DNA of 64,000 nucleotides from Blastococcus sp. (GTDB lineage: Bacteria > Actinomycetota > Actinomycetes > Mycobacteriales > Geodermatophilaceae), in contig JAOPWM010000052.1 of assembly GCA_025965695.1 (NCBI GenBank), forward strand, positions 1 to 64,000, given 5' to 3'. A program made the position numbers and the translations under genes. Below, in pieces: positions 38,169-47,627 of this stretch. Numbering within the stretch: the stretch's first letter is position 1; each line of letters starts with the position of its first letter. Below the pieces are notes generated by a model. The model had not been told where the DNA came from. It made no database searches and worked only from the letters and a program-made list of their open reading frames with translations.

Positions 38169-38950
38169 GCGAGACCGTGCTGGAGGCACGCAACATCGTC
38201 AAGCGCTACGGCCACGTGACAGCCGTCAACGGAGCGGACTTCGACCTCCGCGCCGGGGAGGTGCTCGCGGTCATCGGCGACAACGGTGCCGGGAAGTCCA
38301 GCCTGATCAAGGTGCTCTCCGGCGACGTCATCGCCGACTCCGGCGAGGTCCTGCTGGACGGCAAGCCGGTGCACTTCCGCAGCCCGCACGACGCGCAGCA
38401 GGCCGGCATCGAGACCGTCTACCAGGACCTCGCGATGGCCCCGGCGCTCGACATCGCCACCAACCTCTTCCTCGGTCGGGAGATCAAGCGCAAGGGTCCG
38501 CTCGGCTCGGTCCTGCGCATGATCGACACCAAGGAGATGCGCAAGCAGTCGCGCCAGCAGATGGACGAGCTGGGGATCACCACGCTGCAGTCGATCACCC
38601 AGCCGGTCGACAGCCTGTCCGGCGGCCAGCGACAGACGGTCGCCGTCGCCCGCGCCGCCGCCTTCGGCCGCAAGGTCGTGATCATGGACGAGCCCACAGC
38701 GGCACTCGGCGTCCGCGAGTCCAAGGGCGTCCTCGACCTGATCAAGCGAATCACGGGCCGCGGGATACCGGTGGTCCTGATCAGCCACGACATTCCCGCG
38801 GTCTTCGAGGTCGCCGACCGGATCCACATCCACCGGCTCGGCCGCCGCGCGACGGTGGTGCGACCCCAGGACCACACCATGAACGAGGTCGTGGGGATCA
38901 TGACCGGCGCGCTACCGGCGCCTCCCGTCAAGGACGAGGTCGCCTCGTGA
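38165..38950 (+). CDS. frcA: Sugar ABC transporter ATP-binding protein (FrcA-like, single NBD)
   Basis: LAVIGDNGAGKSSLIKVLSGDVIADSGEVLLDGKPVHF...SGGQRQTVAVARAAAFGRKVVIMDEPTAALGVRES. Confidence 0.9.
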   Translation: MSETVLEARNIVKRYGHVTAVNGADFDLRAGEVLAVIGDNGAGKSSLIKVLSGDVIADSGEVLLDGKPVHFRSPHDAQQAGIETVYQDLAMAPALDIATNLFLGREIKRKGPLGSVLRMIDTKEMRKQSRQQMDELGITTLQSITQPVDSLSGGQRQTVAVARAAAFGRKVVIMDEPTAALGVRESKGVLDLIKRITGRGIPVVLISHDIPAVFEVADRIHIHRLGRRATVVRPQDHTMNEVVGIMTGALPAPPVKDEVAS

Positions 38951-39002
38951 GCGAGCTTGCGAGTTCGGGCACGGGCGCGACGAGCGCCGGCGAGGCGGCC
39001 CC

Positions 39003-39407
39003 GTGACCGTCGTCGTGGGCTACGTGCCCGACGCCACCGGCTACCTGGCCGTCACGGAGGCGACCCGCGAGGCGCGGTGGCGGGAGACCGACGTCGTCAT
39101 CGTGAACGCGGTCGACTCGGTCGGCTACACCCGGCCCACCGCCGCCGATGAACTCGACCTCGACGCCCTGACGGCGCGGTTGGACACCCAGGGCGTGCCC
39201 CACCGGATCAGGCACCTGGACATCGGCACCGGCACCGCCTCCGAAGCCGTCCTGGGCGTTGCGGAGGAGGTCGGCGCCGAACTGCTCGTCGTGGGCATCC
39301 ACCGCCGCTCCCCCGTCGGCAAGGCGCTGCTCGGCAGCAACGCCCAACGCATCCTGTTGAACGCCACGTGCCCCGTCCTCGCCGTCCGGGCCGACGACAC
39401 CGACTGA
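39003..39407 (+). CDS. Universal stress protein
   Basis: TVVVGYVPDATGYLAVTEATREARWRETDVVIVNAV...GAELLVVGIHRRSPVGKALLGSNAQRILLNATCPVLAVRADD. Confidence 0.88.
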   Translation: MTVVVGYVPDATGYLAVTEATREARWRETDVVIVNAVDSVGYTRPTAADELDLDALTARLDTQGVPHRIRHLDIGTGTASEAVLGVAEEVGAELLVVGIHRRSPVGKALLGSNAQRILLNATCPVLAVRADDTD

Positions 39408-39482
39408 GTCAGCTGCACCATCGCGACCGGTCCCCAAGGCCAGGACCTCCCCCGACGGACACGATCAGTGAAGGAGGCCTTC

Positions 39483-40120
39483 ATGTCGACCTTCCTGGAG
39501 GTCAGCGGTGCGTGAGGGTGAGAGCGGCCGAGCGCCTCGGCTCCCCACCTCGACGCCGTCGACGAGAACCGTCTGGTGGCGAGGATCGAGGAGTTGGCCG
39601 CGGCGCGACCGTGTGCTCCTGGGCATCGCCGGATCGCCGGGCGCAGGCAGATCGACGCTCGCCGCCGGCCTGGCGGAGGCGTTGCGCACGCGCGGGATAC
39701 CGGTCGCCTCGGTCCCCATGGACGGCTTCCACCTCGCGGACGTCGAGTTCGACCGGCTGTGACGGCGGGAGCGCAAGGGCGCCCTCGACACCTTCGACGG
39801 CTACGGCTACCTCGCCCTCCTGCGCCGGGTGGCCGGGCCCTCCTGCGCCGGGTGGCCGGCGAGACCGGCAACACGTGTACGCGCCACCTTCGACCGCACC
39901 ACCGAGCAACCCGTTGCCGGCGCCATCGCGGTGGAGCCGGCGGCACGGGTCCTCCTGAGCGAGGGCAACTACCTGCTCGACGAGTCCGAACCGTGGGGCG
40001 ACGTCCGCAGGGTGCTCACCGAGGTCTGGTTCTGCCACCTACCGGACGAGGTCCGGCGTCAACGTCTGACCCGTCACGCCAGCACCGACCAGTCGTCGCG
40101 CCGACAGGTGCGACGCCGAG
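39483..40120 (+). pseudogene. P-loop nucleoside/sugar kinase (PRK/PanK-like) pseudogene
   Basis: RVLLGIAGSPGAGRSTLAAGLAEALRTRGIPVASVPMDGFHLADVEFDRL-stop, RRRERKGALDTFDGYGYLALLRRV, then in other frames TFDRTTEQPVAGAIAVEPAARVLLSEGNYLLDESEPWGDVRRVLTEVWFCHLPDEVRRQRL. Confidence 0.85.
39814..39859. repeat. Perfect 23-bp tandem duplication
   Basis: GCCCTCCTGCGCCGGGTGGCCGG at 39814-39836 and again at 39837-39859, inside the kinase pseudogene. Confidence 0.95.
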
Positions 40121-40244
40121 CTGACACTGGAAGATCGCGCACTTCTTCCGACGCCTCAGCGGTGCCGCGCAGGACTCCCCCGCTCCGGCTGCGGGTGGGC
40201 GAGTGCCACACCGCGGTGTCCAAGTCGCCCTCGGACACTGATCG

Positions 40245-40275
40245 GAACCCCCGCGGTCGAAGACCGTGGGGGTTC
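40245..40275. terminator. Strong hairpin, candidate intrinsic terminator
   Basis: GAACCCCCGCGGTC-GAA-GACCGTGGGGGTTC, 14-bp stem with one G-T pair, 3-nt loop. Confidence 0.6.
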
Positions 40276-40546
40276 AGTCACGAATGCAGGGTTCGCGGGC
40301 CGTCTCAGCGCGTCTCCGAGCCCCGCCAGCAGGAACCGGACGATCAAATGGGACCAGTGTCGTCCGCGGCATGCGCCGACCTGCACCTCCTGCGGGGCGA
40401 CGACTTCGGTGACGTCGGCAGGTGGCCGCGGACCGAAACGGGCGACATCGTCCGACTCTCGTCCCTGGGCACCCGGACGGCCGCCCTGCCGTGGGCGTCG
40501 ATCTGCGGGAGTGGCAGGCAAAGGCGGACGTCGCGTTCCGAGACGC

Positions 40547-41110
40547 TCACGCCAGGATGCGCTGCAGGTCGGCGGCCTCGGCCTTGAGCAGGATGCGCCG
40601 CGCTGGGAGGTAGCGGCCTTCGCGCAGGATGCGGGCCTTGTCGGGGTCGGCTCTGGCCAGGTCCACGGTCTGGTCGAGGTCGCACTTGTTGTCCAAGAGC
40701 GCGATCAAGCGGCCGAGCCGGTCGGCGGCGGAGCGTTGAATGAGGCCGCCGAGATACCTTTCGCCGGGGCGCCGGGTGACCGCCTCGATCGCTCGAACGA
40801 CTTCCTCGGGCACCTCGAGGGCGCGCAGCCGGTCCGCGTCGTAGCGACCGGTGACGTCGGGGTGGTCCCGGGTGTGCTCGATGATGCGGTGCAGGACCGC
40901 CGCCATCTCGGCGCGAGCCCCGTAGGGCCTGGCCGCGTCGGCAAGCGGGACGAGGCGGTGCAGGTAGTAGTCGCCGCCCTGCTCGACGACCTGGCCTTCG
41001 TGCGCCTCCATGGCGAGCAGGTGAGCCGAGGCCACCGTAAAGAGCACGGGATCGAGGCTATGCCGGTTCAGATACCCGGGGACGTGGGTGTTGATCTTGA
41101 CGGACGGCAC
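40547..41110 (-). CDS. HD-domain-like (RelA/SpoT-type) hypothetical protein
   Basis: HLLAMEAHEGQVVEQGGDYYLHRLVPLADAARPYGARAEMAAVLHRIIEHTRDHPDVTGRYDADRLRALEVPEEVVRAIEAVTRRPGERYLGGLIQRSAADRLGRLIALLDNKCDLD; start uncertain (GTG chosen). Confidence 0.55.
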   Translation of the reverse strand: MPSVKINTHVPGYLNRHSLDPVLFTVASAHLLAMEAHEGQVVEQGGDYYLHRLVPLADAARPYGARAEMAAVLHRIIEHTRDHPDVTGRYDADRLRALEVPEEVVRAIEAVTRRPGERYLGGLIQRSAADRLGRLIALLDNKCDLDQTVDLARADPDKARILREGRYLPARRILLKAEAADLQRILA

Positions 41111-41287
41111 CGTGGTGTCGTGGAGGACGGCGAGCTGGTCATGGCGGGCGGCGGAACCCGCGGGTTCTGACGGCGTTGGCCTGAGCCGCACGAACTGCGT
41201 TCCCCGTGGCGCTGGTGGCACCGAGTCCGCTCCGCGGTTCCACCGATTCATCGCGCCAGGTTCCGCGTCCACTCGCACCTCCTCTGA

Positions 41288-41788
41288 ATGATTGCCGGGC
41301 CTGCCGCCGAGCCAATGGGCTCTCCAGCGCACGCCATCGAGTACCAGACCCGGCACCCGGGTAGGACGGATTGGGTGGAGAATGCCGAGCTGCGCAGGCT
41401 GTTCGCCTCCAGCCCGGTCTCCCACCTTTCGACGGTCCGGCCGGACGGCCGGCCACACGTCGTCCCGATGGTGTTCGCGCTCATCGAGGACACGGTGTAT
41501 TCGGCCGTCGATGCCAAGCCGAAGCGCTCCCGTGGCCTGCAGCGCCTGGCCAACATCCGTGCCGACCCCCGCTGTGCCCTCCTCGTCGACCACTACGAGG
41601 ACGACTGGCGGCGACTGTGGTGGGTCCGCGCCGACGGGTACGGCGAGGTGGTGGATGAACCGTCGGGCACGCATCGCGGGATCCAGGCACTGGTGCGGCG
41701 GTTTTCTCAGTACCGTGACGACCCTCCGGCGGGGCCGCTCCTCGTCGTCACCGTCGAGCGGTGGAGCGGCTGGGCGGGCACCGCCTGA
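41288..41788 (+). CDS. PPOX-class F420-dependent oxidoreductase (TIGR03668-like)
   Basis: RRLFASSPVSHLSTVRPDGRPHVVPMVFALIEDTVYSAVDAKPKRSRGLQRLANIRADPRCALLVDHYEDDWRRLWWVRADG. Confidence 0.9.
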   Translation: MIAGPAAEPMGSPAHAIEYQTRHPGRTDWVENAELRRLFASSPVSHLSTVRPDGRPHVVPMVFALIEDTVYSAVDAKPKRSRGLQRLANIRADPRCALLVDHYEDDWRRLWWVRADGYGEVVDEPSGTHRGIQALVRRFSQYRDDPPAGPLLVVTVERWSGWAGTA

Positions 41789-41803
41789 CGAGAGGAGAGC
41801 GCG

Positions 41804-42661
41804 GTGGACATCGGCATCGGCATCCCGAACAGCGTCCGGGGCACCACGGGCCCGCAGCTGCTGGAGTGGGCCCGGCGGGCCGAGACCGCCGGCTTCTCGA
41901 GCCTGGCGACGATCGGGCGGGTGGCATACCCGAACTACGAGGAGCTGACGGTCCTCGCGGCCGCCGGCGCGGTGACCGAACGCATCCGGCTCCTGACCGA
42001 CATCCTGCTCGCGCCGACGCGCAGCACCGCCGAGCTGGCCAAGCAGGCCGCCACCGTGCAGGAGCTCAGCGGCGGACGGCTCACCCTCGGCCTCGGCGTC
42101 GGTGGCCGCGAGGACGACTTCCTCCTGACCGGACGGGACTTCCACAGCCGCGGCAGCGTGTTCGATCAGCAACTGGCCGACCTGCGGCGCGCCTTCGCCG
42201 GCGAGCCCCTGCTCAACGGCGGCCCGCCGGTGGTGCCGGCTCCGGTGACCGTGCCGATCGTGGTCGGCGGGATGAGCGACTCGGCCGTCCGGCGGACGAT
42301 CGAGTACGGGAGCGGGTGGACCGCGGGCGGGCTGCCGCCGCAGATGATCGCGCCGTTCATCGAGCGCGTGCGCGCCGCCTGGCGGGACGCCGGCCGCGAG
42401 GGAGCGCCGCGGATCGTGGCGCTCAACTACTTCGGTCTCGGCGACACGGAGGAGCAGTCGCGGGCGAACCTGGCCGACTACTACCGGGTCCTGGGCCCCG
42501 AGACGGCCGAGATGATCGCGTCGGGCGCGCACCGCTCACCCGAGGCGATCAGGGACGTCATCGCCGGGTTCGCGGAGGTCGGCGTCGACGAGTTGATCCT
42601 CGACCCCAGCGTGGGCGACCCGGCGCAGGTCGATCTGCTCGCCCAGGCCGCCCTGAGCTGA
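41804..42661 (+). CDS. LLM-class (F420-dependent-like) oxidoreductase
   Basis: MDIGIGIPNSVRGTTGPQLLEWARRAETAGFSSLATIGRVAYPNYEELTVLAAAGAVTERIRLLTDILLAPTRSTAELAKQAATVQELSGGRLTLGLGVGGREDDF. Confidence 0.92.
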   Translation: MDIGIGIPNSVRGTTGPQLLEWARRAETAGFSSLATIGRVAYPNYEELTVLAAAGAVTERIRLLTDILLAPTRSTAELAKQAATVQELSGGRLTLGLGVGGREDDFLLTGRDFHSRGSVFDQQLADLRRAFAGEPLLNGGPPVVPAPVTVPIVVGGMSDSAVRRTIEYGSGWTAGGLPPQMIAPFIERVRAAWRDAGREGAPRIVALNYFGLGDTEEQSRANLADYYRVLGPETAEMIASGAHRSPEAIRDVIAGFAEVGVDELILDPSVGDPAQVDLLAQAALS

Positions 42662-42662
42662 C

Positions 42663-42680
42663 GCGCACCGGCGGGTGCGC
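42663..42680 (+). terminator. Short hairpin after the LLM gene
   Basis: GCGCACC-GGCG-GGTGCGC immediately after the TGA stop. Confidence 0.5.
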
Positions 42681-42945
42681 ACACACCTCCTCACCGACCG
42701 GCTGTCGCCGTCGCCCAGCAGGTCCTGAGCCACCGGCCGGGCGGGGCGACGACGCTCTGTTGTTCGGCCTGGCCTGAGCGGCGGTGCGGATCATCGACGT
42801 CCTGCTGTTCGACGTGGTCGGCCAGGACGACGGCGACCTCCGGAGCGGCGTGCGCCCGCTCTGCTCGCGGGCCCGGTGGCGATCGTCGCCGCGGCGTTCG
42901 TCGACTCGCCCCACCGGCACTGTTGCCAGGCGTGGAGCCGCGCAG

Positions 42946-42984
42946 GAAGAGGGCCGCATCCGGATGGCGAATGCGGCCCTCTTC
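42946..42984 (-). terminator. Perfect hairpin downstream of the P450 operon
   Basis: GAAGAGGGCCGCAT / 11 nt / ATGCGGCCCTCTTC, 14-bp perfect stem. Confidence 0.75.
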
Positions 42985-43012
42985 GTGCGCAGTGGTCGGT
43001 GCAGTTCGCCGG

Positions 43013-44284
43013 TCAGCCGATTCGGAGGGGCAGTGTCCGAGGACCGCGGATCTGACCGGACGACCACGTCACCGCGGGGGGCTCGGCCAGCGAGAACTCC
43101 GGGATGCGCTCCAACCAGACCTCGAGCGCGACGCGCAGCTCCATCCGCGCGAGGTGCGACCCGACGCAGCGGTGAATGCCCAGACCGAACGCGGCGTGCC
43201 GGTTGACCGTGCGGTCGATGACCACCTCGTCGGCGCGGTCGAACTTCTCGGGATCACGGTTGGCAGCGGGGAAGGACAGCAGGATCCAGTCGTCGGCCTT
43301 CATGTCGACGCCCCGCCACTCCATGTCCTCCTTGACCAGCCGCGCCATCGTGACCGGCGCGTAGGCGCGGAGGAACTCCTCCATCGCCGTCGACATCAGA
43401 CCAGGCTCGGCGACCAGCCGCCGACGGTCCTCGGGCGTCTTTGCCAGGTGCCACAGCGACGCGCCGATGGCGCTCCACGACGTGTCGATCCCGGCGACGA
43501 GCAGCAGGGCCATCGTGCCGGCGACGTGCAGCGGCTCGAGCTTCTGGCCGTACAGCTCCACGTTCATCAGGTAGTTGGTGAGGTCCTCGCGCGGATTGTC
43601 GGCGTGGTCGCGGACCTGCGCGAACAGGTAGTCGAACAGGCCGGCAGTGCGCTCCATCCGCTCGTCGAACGGGAGGTTGACGCCCTCCAGCACGTTCTCG
43701 ACGAAGACCTTGAACTGCGGCCCGTCCTCCGGCGGGAAGCCCAGCATGTCGGCAATCACGCGCATCGGGATGTGCTGGGCGTACTCCGCGGCCGCGTCGA
43801 CGACGTCGCGCCCCTCGAACCCGTCGATCAGCGAATGGCAGAAGGCCCGGGTCGACTCCTCCTGCTTGCCGACGGCGGTCTTCGTGAACGCCGGCAACAG
43901 CAGCTTGCGGGCGTCGTGGTGGAACGGCGGGTCGGAGGAGATCGGCGGACTGTCACCGATCGGGGCCATCTCCCGCGGCGTGCGGTAGTTGCCCATGATG
44001 ATCGACCGGGACGAGAACTGCTCCGTGTCGTAGGCGACCGCGGCGACGTCCTCGTACGTGGTCGGCAGCCAGGCCCCTCCGAACCGCTCTGTGTGCGCCA
44101 CGGGGCAGCGCTGCCGGAGGTCGTCCCAGATGTCGATCGCGCCGGCGGCGTACTCCGGCTCCATGTGGGAGAAGTCGGTGGCCCAGTCCGACACCGGGCC
44201 GGTGACGACCTCGGTGTGCTCGATGAGCTCGGGCGCGACCCGCATGTCGCGGTAGTCCTGGGCGAACCGGTCGTCGGTGGTCAT
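43013..44284 (-). CDS. Cytochrome P450
   Basis: LLVAGIDTSWSAIGASLWHLA (I-helix), EEFLRAYAPVTMARL (ExxR region), HAAFGLGIHRCVGSHLARMELRVALEVWLERIPEF (heme-binding loop). Confidence 0.95.
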   Translation of the reverse strand: MTTDDRFAQDYRDMRVAPELIEHTEVVTGPVSDWATDFSHMEPEYAAGAIDIWDDLRQRCPVAHTERFGGAWLPTTYEDVAAVAYDTEQFSSRSIIMGNYRTPREMAPIGDSPPISSDPPFHHDARKLLLPAFTKTAVGKQEESTRAFCHSLIDGFEGRDVVDAAAEYAQHIPMRVIADMLGFPPEDGPQFKVFVENVLEGVNLPFDERMERTAGLFDYLFAQVRDHADNPREDLTNYLMNVELYGQKLEPLHVAGTMALLLVAGIDTSWSAIGASLWHLAKTPEDRRRLVAEPGLMSTAMEEFLRAYAPVTMARLVKEDMEWRGVDMKADDWILLSFPAANRDPEKFDRADEVVIDRTVNRHAAFGLGIHRCVGSHLARMELRVALEVWLERIPEFSLAEPPAVTWSSGQIRGPRTLPLRIG

Positions 44285-44285
44285 C

Positions 44286-44495
44286 TCAGGCCCCCCCGAC
44301 AAGGACGATCGCCAGTTCCGGGCAGTTGTCCGCCGCGAGTTGGGCGTCGTCCTCCCGGCCCGCCGGCACGGAGCCGTCGGCGGTCAGCGGGGTCAGGGTC
44401 GCGTAACCGTCCTCGTCCTCACCGAACAGGTCCGGGACGAGGTCGTAGCAGCGGCCGTGGCCCTGACACAGTGCTGGATCGATCTGCACTCTCAT
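44286..44495 (-). CDS. Ferredoxin, [3Fe-4S]-type P450 partner
   Basis: MRVQIDPALCQGHGRCYDLVPDLFGEDEDGYATL...AADNCPELAI; CxxHGxC cluster motif, adjacent to P450. Confidence 0.9.
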   Translation of the reverse strand: MRVQIDPALCQGHGRCYDLVPDLFGEDEDGYATLTPLTADGSVPAGREDDAQLAADNCPELAIVLVGGA

Positions 44496-45109
44496 TCGGC
44501 GGTTCCCATCTCTTCTGTGGGGTGGGTGGGGCCGAGGGCGGCCAGGAGGCGGGCGAGCAGAGCTGCCCACTCCTCGTCGTCCACGTCATTGAGGTCCGGG
44601 CTCACCAGAGCGGTCCCGGCGGCGAGGGAAAGGCAGAAGTGCGCGACGGCCGACGGCGCGATGCCCGGATCGAGCTCGCCGCGTTCCTGGGCGTCCTGCA
44701 CGAGGCCGGCCAGCCAGTCGGCCCGCTCCCGGACGTAGGCGCGCATCGGAGCGGCCACCTCCTCGTCACGGCGAGCGGCGATCAGCGCCTCGATCACCAG
44801 CTGATCGTCGGGCTCCCGCTGCAGATGGAGGGACCGGCCGGTCTGGAGGAGCAGATCGCTGATCGAGCGCGTGGGGTCCGCGGACGCCAGGTCGGCGAGC
44901 ATCCGTTGCCCGTGCGCGCGCAGCGCATCCACGAGCAGCTCCGCCTTGGAGCCGAAGTACGCGTACAGCGCGCCGTTGCTCAGTCCGGCCGCCTCCGCGA
45001 TCTCCGCCACCCTCGTGCCTTCGTAGCCGCGGCGGGCGAAGACGTCGGCAGCCGCCCGCAGCAACCGCTGGCATGTGGAGGCGGCGGTAGCCCCCGGTGT
45101 GCGACCCAC
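44492..45109 (-). CDS. TetR/AcrR family transcriptional regulator
   Basis: CQRLLRAAADVFARRGYEGTRVAEIAEAAGLSNGALYAYFGSKAELLVDALRAHG; 4-bp overlap with ferredoxin; GTG start proposed instead of the TTG at 45145. Confidence 0.88.
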   Translation of the reverse strand: MGRTPGATAASTCQRLLRAAADVFARRGYEGTRVAEIAEAAGLSNGALYAYFGSKAELLVDALRAHGQRMLADLASADPTRSISDLLLQTGRSLHLQREPDDQLVIEALIAARRDEEVAAPMRAYVRERADWLAGLVQDAQERGELDPGIAPSAVAHFCLSLAAGTALVSPDLNDVDDEEWAALLARLLAALGPTHPTEEMGTAE

Positions 45110-45114
45110 GTCAC

Positions 45115-45145
45115 GAATTGAATGGTGATTCAATTCATCCGTCAA
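45115..45145 (-). promoter_or_regulatory. Autoregulated promoter: -35 TTGACG, 17 bp, -10 TTCAAT, with 22-bp perfect palindrome GAATTGAAT-GGTG-ATTCAATTC (45115-45136)
   Basis: Dyad covers the spacer and -10; read directly from sequence. Confidence 0.7.
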
Positions 45146-45340
45146 GGGGTGGAGTCAACTCAGTCGCGGCGGGACGACCGCTGGGCTCCCGGTGGGCATC
45201 CAGGTCCTCGGGGACCGCTTCCAGGAGCTGCTGTGCCGGGAAGCGGCGGAGATGTCGAGCGCACATCGAGCCGGTGCTCCGACGACGGCGCCGCACCCGG
45301 GGATGGGCCCGTCGCACTCAGCTCCGTGCACGCACCGATC

Positions 45341-45811
45341 TCAGGTCCCGGAGCGGGACCCCGCCTGTGCGACCGGGTCGTCGACGTGACCTGACATGTG
45401 GACGGCACCTGCAGCGGCGAGCGCGCTCAGCCAGTCCACCACCATCCAGATGCCGCTGATCCGGCCGTCGGCCAGTGTCACGACGTCGATTATCCGAAGG
45501 TCCAGTCGCTGCCCGGTCGGGGGCAGTCGCCCGACCGAGGTCTCCAACGGGCCCACCTGCACACCGGCCAGCCGGAAGGCGACAGCGACGGAAGTGCCGG
45601 CGTCGACCACGCTCAACACTTCATGCTCCGGTCGCTCGAGAGCTGCCTGCATTCCCCGGGCGCGGGCGACCAGGTCGGCCGCAGTCAGCGAGGCGCCGTT
45701 GACGGTGACGGGGTCGGAGTACAGCTCCCGGAAGGCCGCCGCCGCTGCTCCATCGTCCCCGGGCAGCGGATCGGTCCACAACCGCAGCAGCCGCTGAACG
45801 TCGAAGGGCAC
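45341..45811 (-). CDS. SnoaL/NTF2-like protein
   Basis: FDVQRLLRLWTDPLPGDDGAAAAAFRELYSDPVTVNGASLTAADLVARARGMQAALERPEHEVLSVVDAGTSVAVAFRLAGVQVGPLETSVGRLPPTGQRLDLRIIDVVTLADGRISGIWMVVD. Confidence 0.75.
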   Translation of the reverse strand: MPFDVQRLLRLWTDPLPGDDGAAAAAFRELYSDPVTVNGASLTAADLVARARGMQAALERPEHEVLSVVDAGTSVAVAFRLAGVQVGPLETSVGRLPPTGQRLDLRIIDVVTLADGRISGIWMVVDWLSALAAAGAVHMSGHVDDPVAQAGSRSGT

Positions 45812-45995
45812 CGGCCCATGCTCCTCCCGACGGCTCCTCACGACCAGGCGCAGACCCCGGGCGGTGACGGTCAACTCGCGCCCGCGCGGCTGACCAGGCC
45901 AGCCGTCAGGCGTTGTCAAGACCTGTCCCTGAGGGCACCGTGGTTTGACATTTGTGCTCCACAACTCGAGGCGCCCGACGGCTGATGGTGGGCAC

Positions 45996-47627
45996 ATGCG
46001 ACGTCGGCTTTCCACAGCGGGGACAACCTCCGCCCACCAGCAGGCGGCATCCGAGCCCTCGTCGGCCTGGTGGCGGACAGCAGTCGTCTACCAGGTCTAC
46101 CTGCGCTCCTTCGCCGACAGCAACGGCGACGGCATCGGCGACCTGGCAGGTGTCCGCTCCCGCCTGCCGTACCTCGCCTGGCTCGGCGTCGACGCGCTGT
46201 GGATCAATCCCCACTACCCGTCCGGTGGCGCGGACGGCGGCTACGACGTCATCGATTACCGGGCGGTCGACCCCCACTATGGCGACCTCGCCGACCTGGA
46301 GGCCCTCGTGGCCGACGCACGTCGACTCGGGTTGCGAGTCCTTCTCGACGTCGTCCCCAACCACACGTCCGACCGCCACCCGTGGTTCCAGGCCGCGCTT
46401 GCCGACCCGGACTCGCCCGAGGCGTCCCGCTACCACTTCGCCCCGCCGTCGGACCAGCCGCCGAACAACTGGCAGTCCCTCTTCGGCGGCCCAGCGTGGT
46501 CGCCCACGCCCGACGGCCGGTGGTACCTGCACCTGTTCGCCCCCGGGCAGCCCGACCTGAACTGGCGGAACCCCGCCGTGGCCGCCGACTTCGAGAAGAC
46601 CCTGCGGTTCTGGCTCGACCGGGGCGTCAGCGGCTTCCGGGTCGATGTCGCCTACGGCCTGTTCAAGGACGCCGGACTCCGGGACAACCCGGGCGCCTAC
46701 TCCCCCACGCTGTTCGGTCACGGCCCCGAGCAGGCGATGACGTGGAACCAGCCCGAGGTGCACGACGTCTGGCGGCGCTGGCGGTCGATCTGCGACGAGT
46801 ACCCGGACACCATGCTCGTCGGTGAGGTCTGCCTGGCCGACCTCGAAGAGGTGGCGCTCTACTCACGGGACGACGAGATGCACCAGTCCTTCTCGTTCCG
46901 GTTGCTCAAGTCGTCGTGGTCGGCCTCGGCCTTCGCCGACGGCGTGCGCACCACCCTCGATGCGTTCGGCCAGGTGGGCGCCCCGGTGTCCTGGGTCCTC
47001 GGCAACCACGACAAGGACCGTCAGGTCAGCCGGTTCGGCGGCGGGGCGGTCGGCATCGCCCGGGCACGCGCCGCGGCGCTGCTCCTGCTCGCGCTCCCGG
47101 GATCCGCCTACCTCTACGCCGGCGACGAACTGGGGCTGCCGCAGGCCCACGTCCCGGATGTGGCGAAGCGCGACCCGATCTTCTTCCGTAGCGGCGGTAC
47201 GCGCCCCGGGCGGGACGGCTGCCGCGTGCCGATGCCGTGGAACACCGCGGAGAGCCTTGGCTTCTCCCCCGCGGGCGCCGCCCAACCGTGGCTGCCGCTC
47301 CCGTCCGGCTGGGAGCGGTACGCGGTCTCCCGTCAGCACCGGGACGGCGGCTCGATGCTGACCCTGTATCGACGGGCCCTGGCCTTGCGCGGGGCCCACC
47401 CGGCGCTCGGCTCCGGTGAGGCGACAGTCGGCACGGAGGGCGACGTCCTCACCGTGCGGTCCGTCGGTGGGGGCCAGACCGTGCGGTGCGTGGTCAACAT
47501 GGGCTCCGAGACCGCTCTCGTCGGCTGCTCCGGCTCGGTCCTTCTCTCGTCGACCGCGCGCCTGCGCCGCTCGGACGGCAGCGTCGCCCTGCCGCCGGAC
47601 ACAGCCGTCTGGCTGGCCGAGGACTGA
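45996..47627 (+). CDS. Alpha-amylase family GH13 glycosidase (alpha-glucosidase-like)
   Basis: AVVYQVYLRSFADSNGDGIGDLAGVRSRLPYLAWLGVDALWINPHYPSGGADGGYDVIDYRAVDPHYG...LLDVVPNHTSDRHPWFQAAL...GFRVDVAYGL...VGEVCL...WVLGNHDKDR. Confidence 0.93.
   Translation: MRRRLSTAGTTSAHQQAASEPSSAWWRTAVVYQVYLRSFADSNGDGIGDLAGVRSRLPYLAWLGVDALWINPHYPSGGADGGYDVIDYRAVDPHYGDLADLEALVADARRLGLRVLLDVVPNHTSDRHPWFQAALADPDSPEASRYHFAPPSDQPPNNWQSLFGGPAWSPTPDGRWYLHLFAPGQPDLNWRNPAVAADFEKTLRFWLDRGVSGFRVDVAYGLFKDAGLRDNPGAYSPTLFGHGPEQAMTWNQPEVHDVWRRWRSICDEYPDTMLVGEVCLADLEEVALYSRDDEMHQSFSFRLLKSSWSASAFADGVRTTLDAFGQVGAPVSWVLGNHDKDRQVSRFGGGAVGIARARAAALLLLALPGSAYLYAGDELGLPQAHVPDVAKRDPIFFRSGGTRPGRDGCRVPMPWNTAESLGFSPAGAAQPWLPLPSGWERYAVSRQHRDGGSMLTLYRRALALRGAHPALGSGEATVGTEGDVLTVRSVGGGQTVRCVVNMGSETALVGCSGSVLLSSTARLRRSDGSVALPPDTAVWLAED

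Noticed and set aside
40547-42532. 661-aa minus-strand ORF as one gene
   Set aside because: Only the C-terminal part (to about 41110) looks genuine; the rest is antisense to the PPOX and LLM genes.
42923-45121. 732-aa plus-strand ORF
   Set aside because: Antisense of the P450/ferredoxin/TetR operon.
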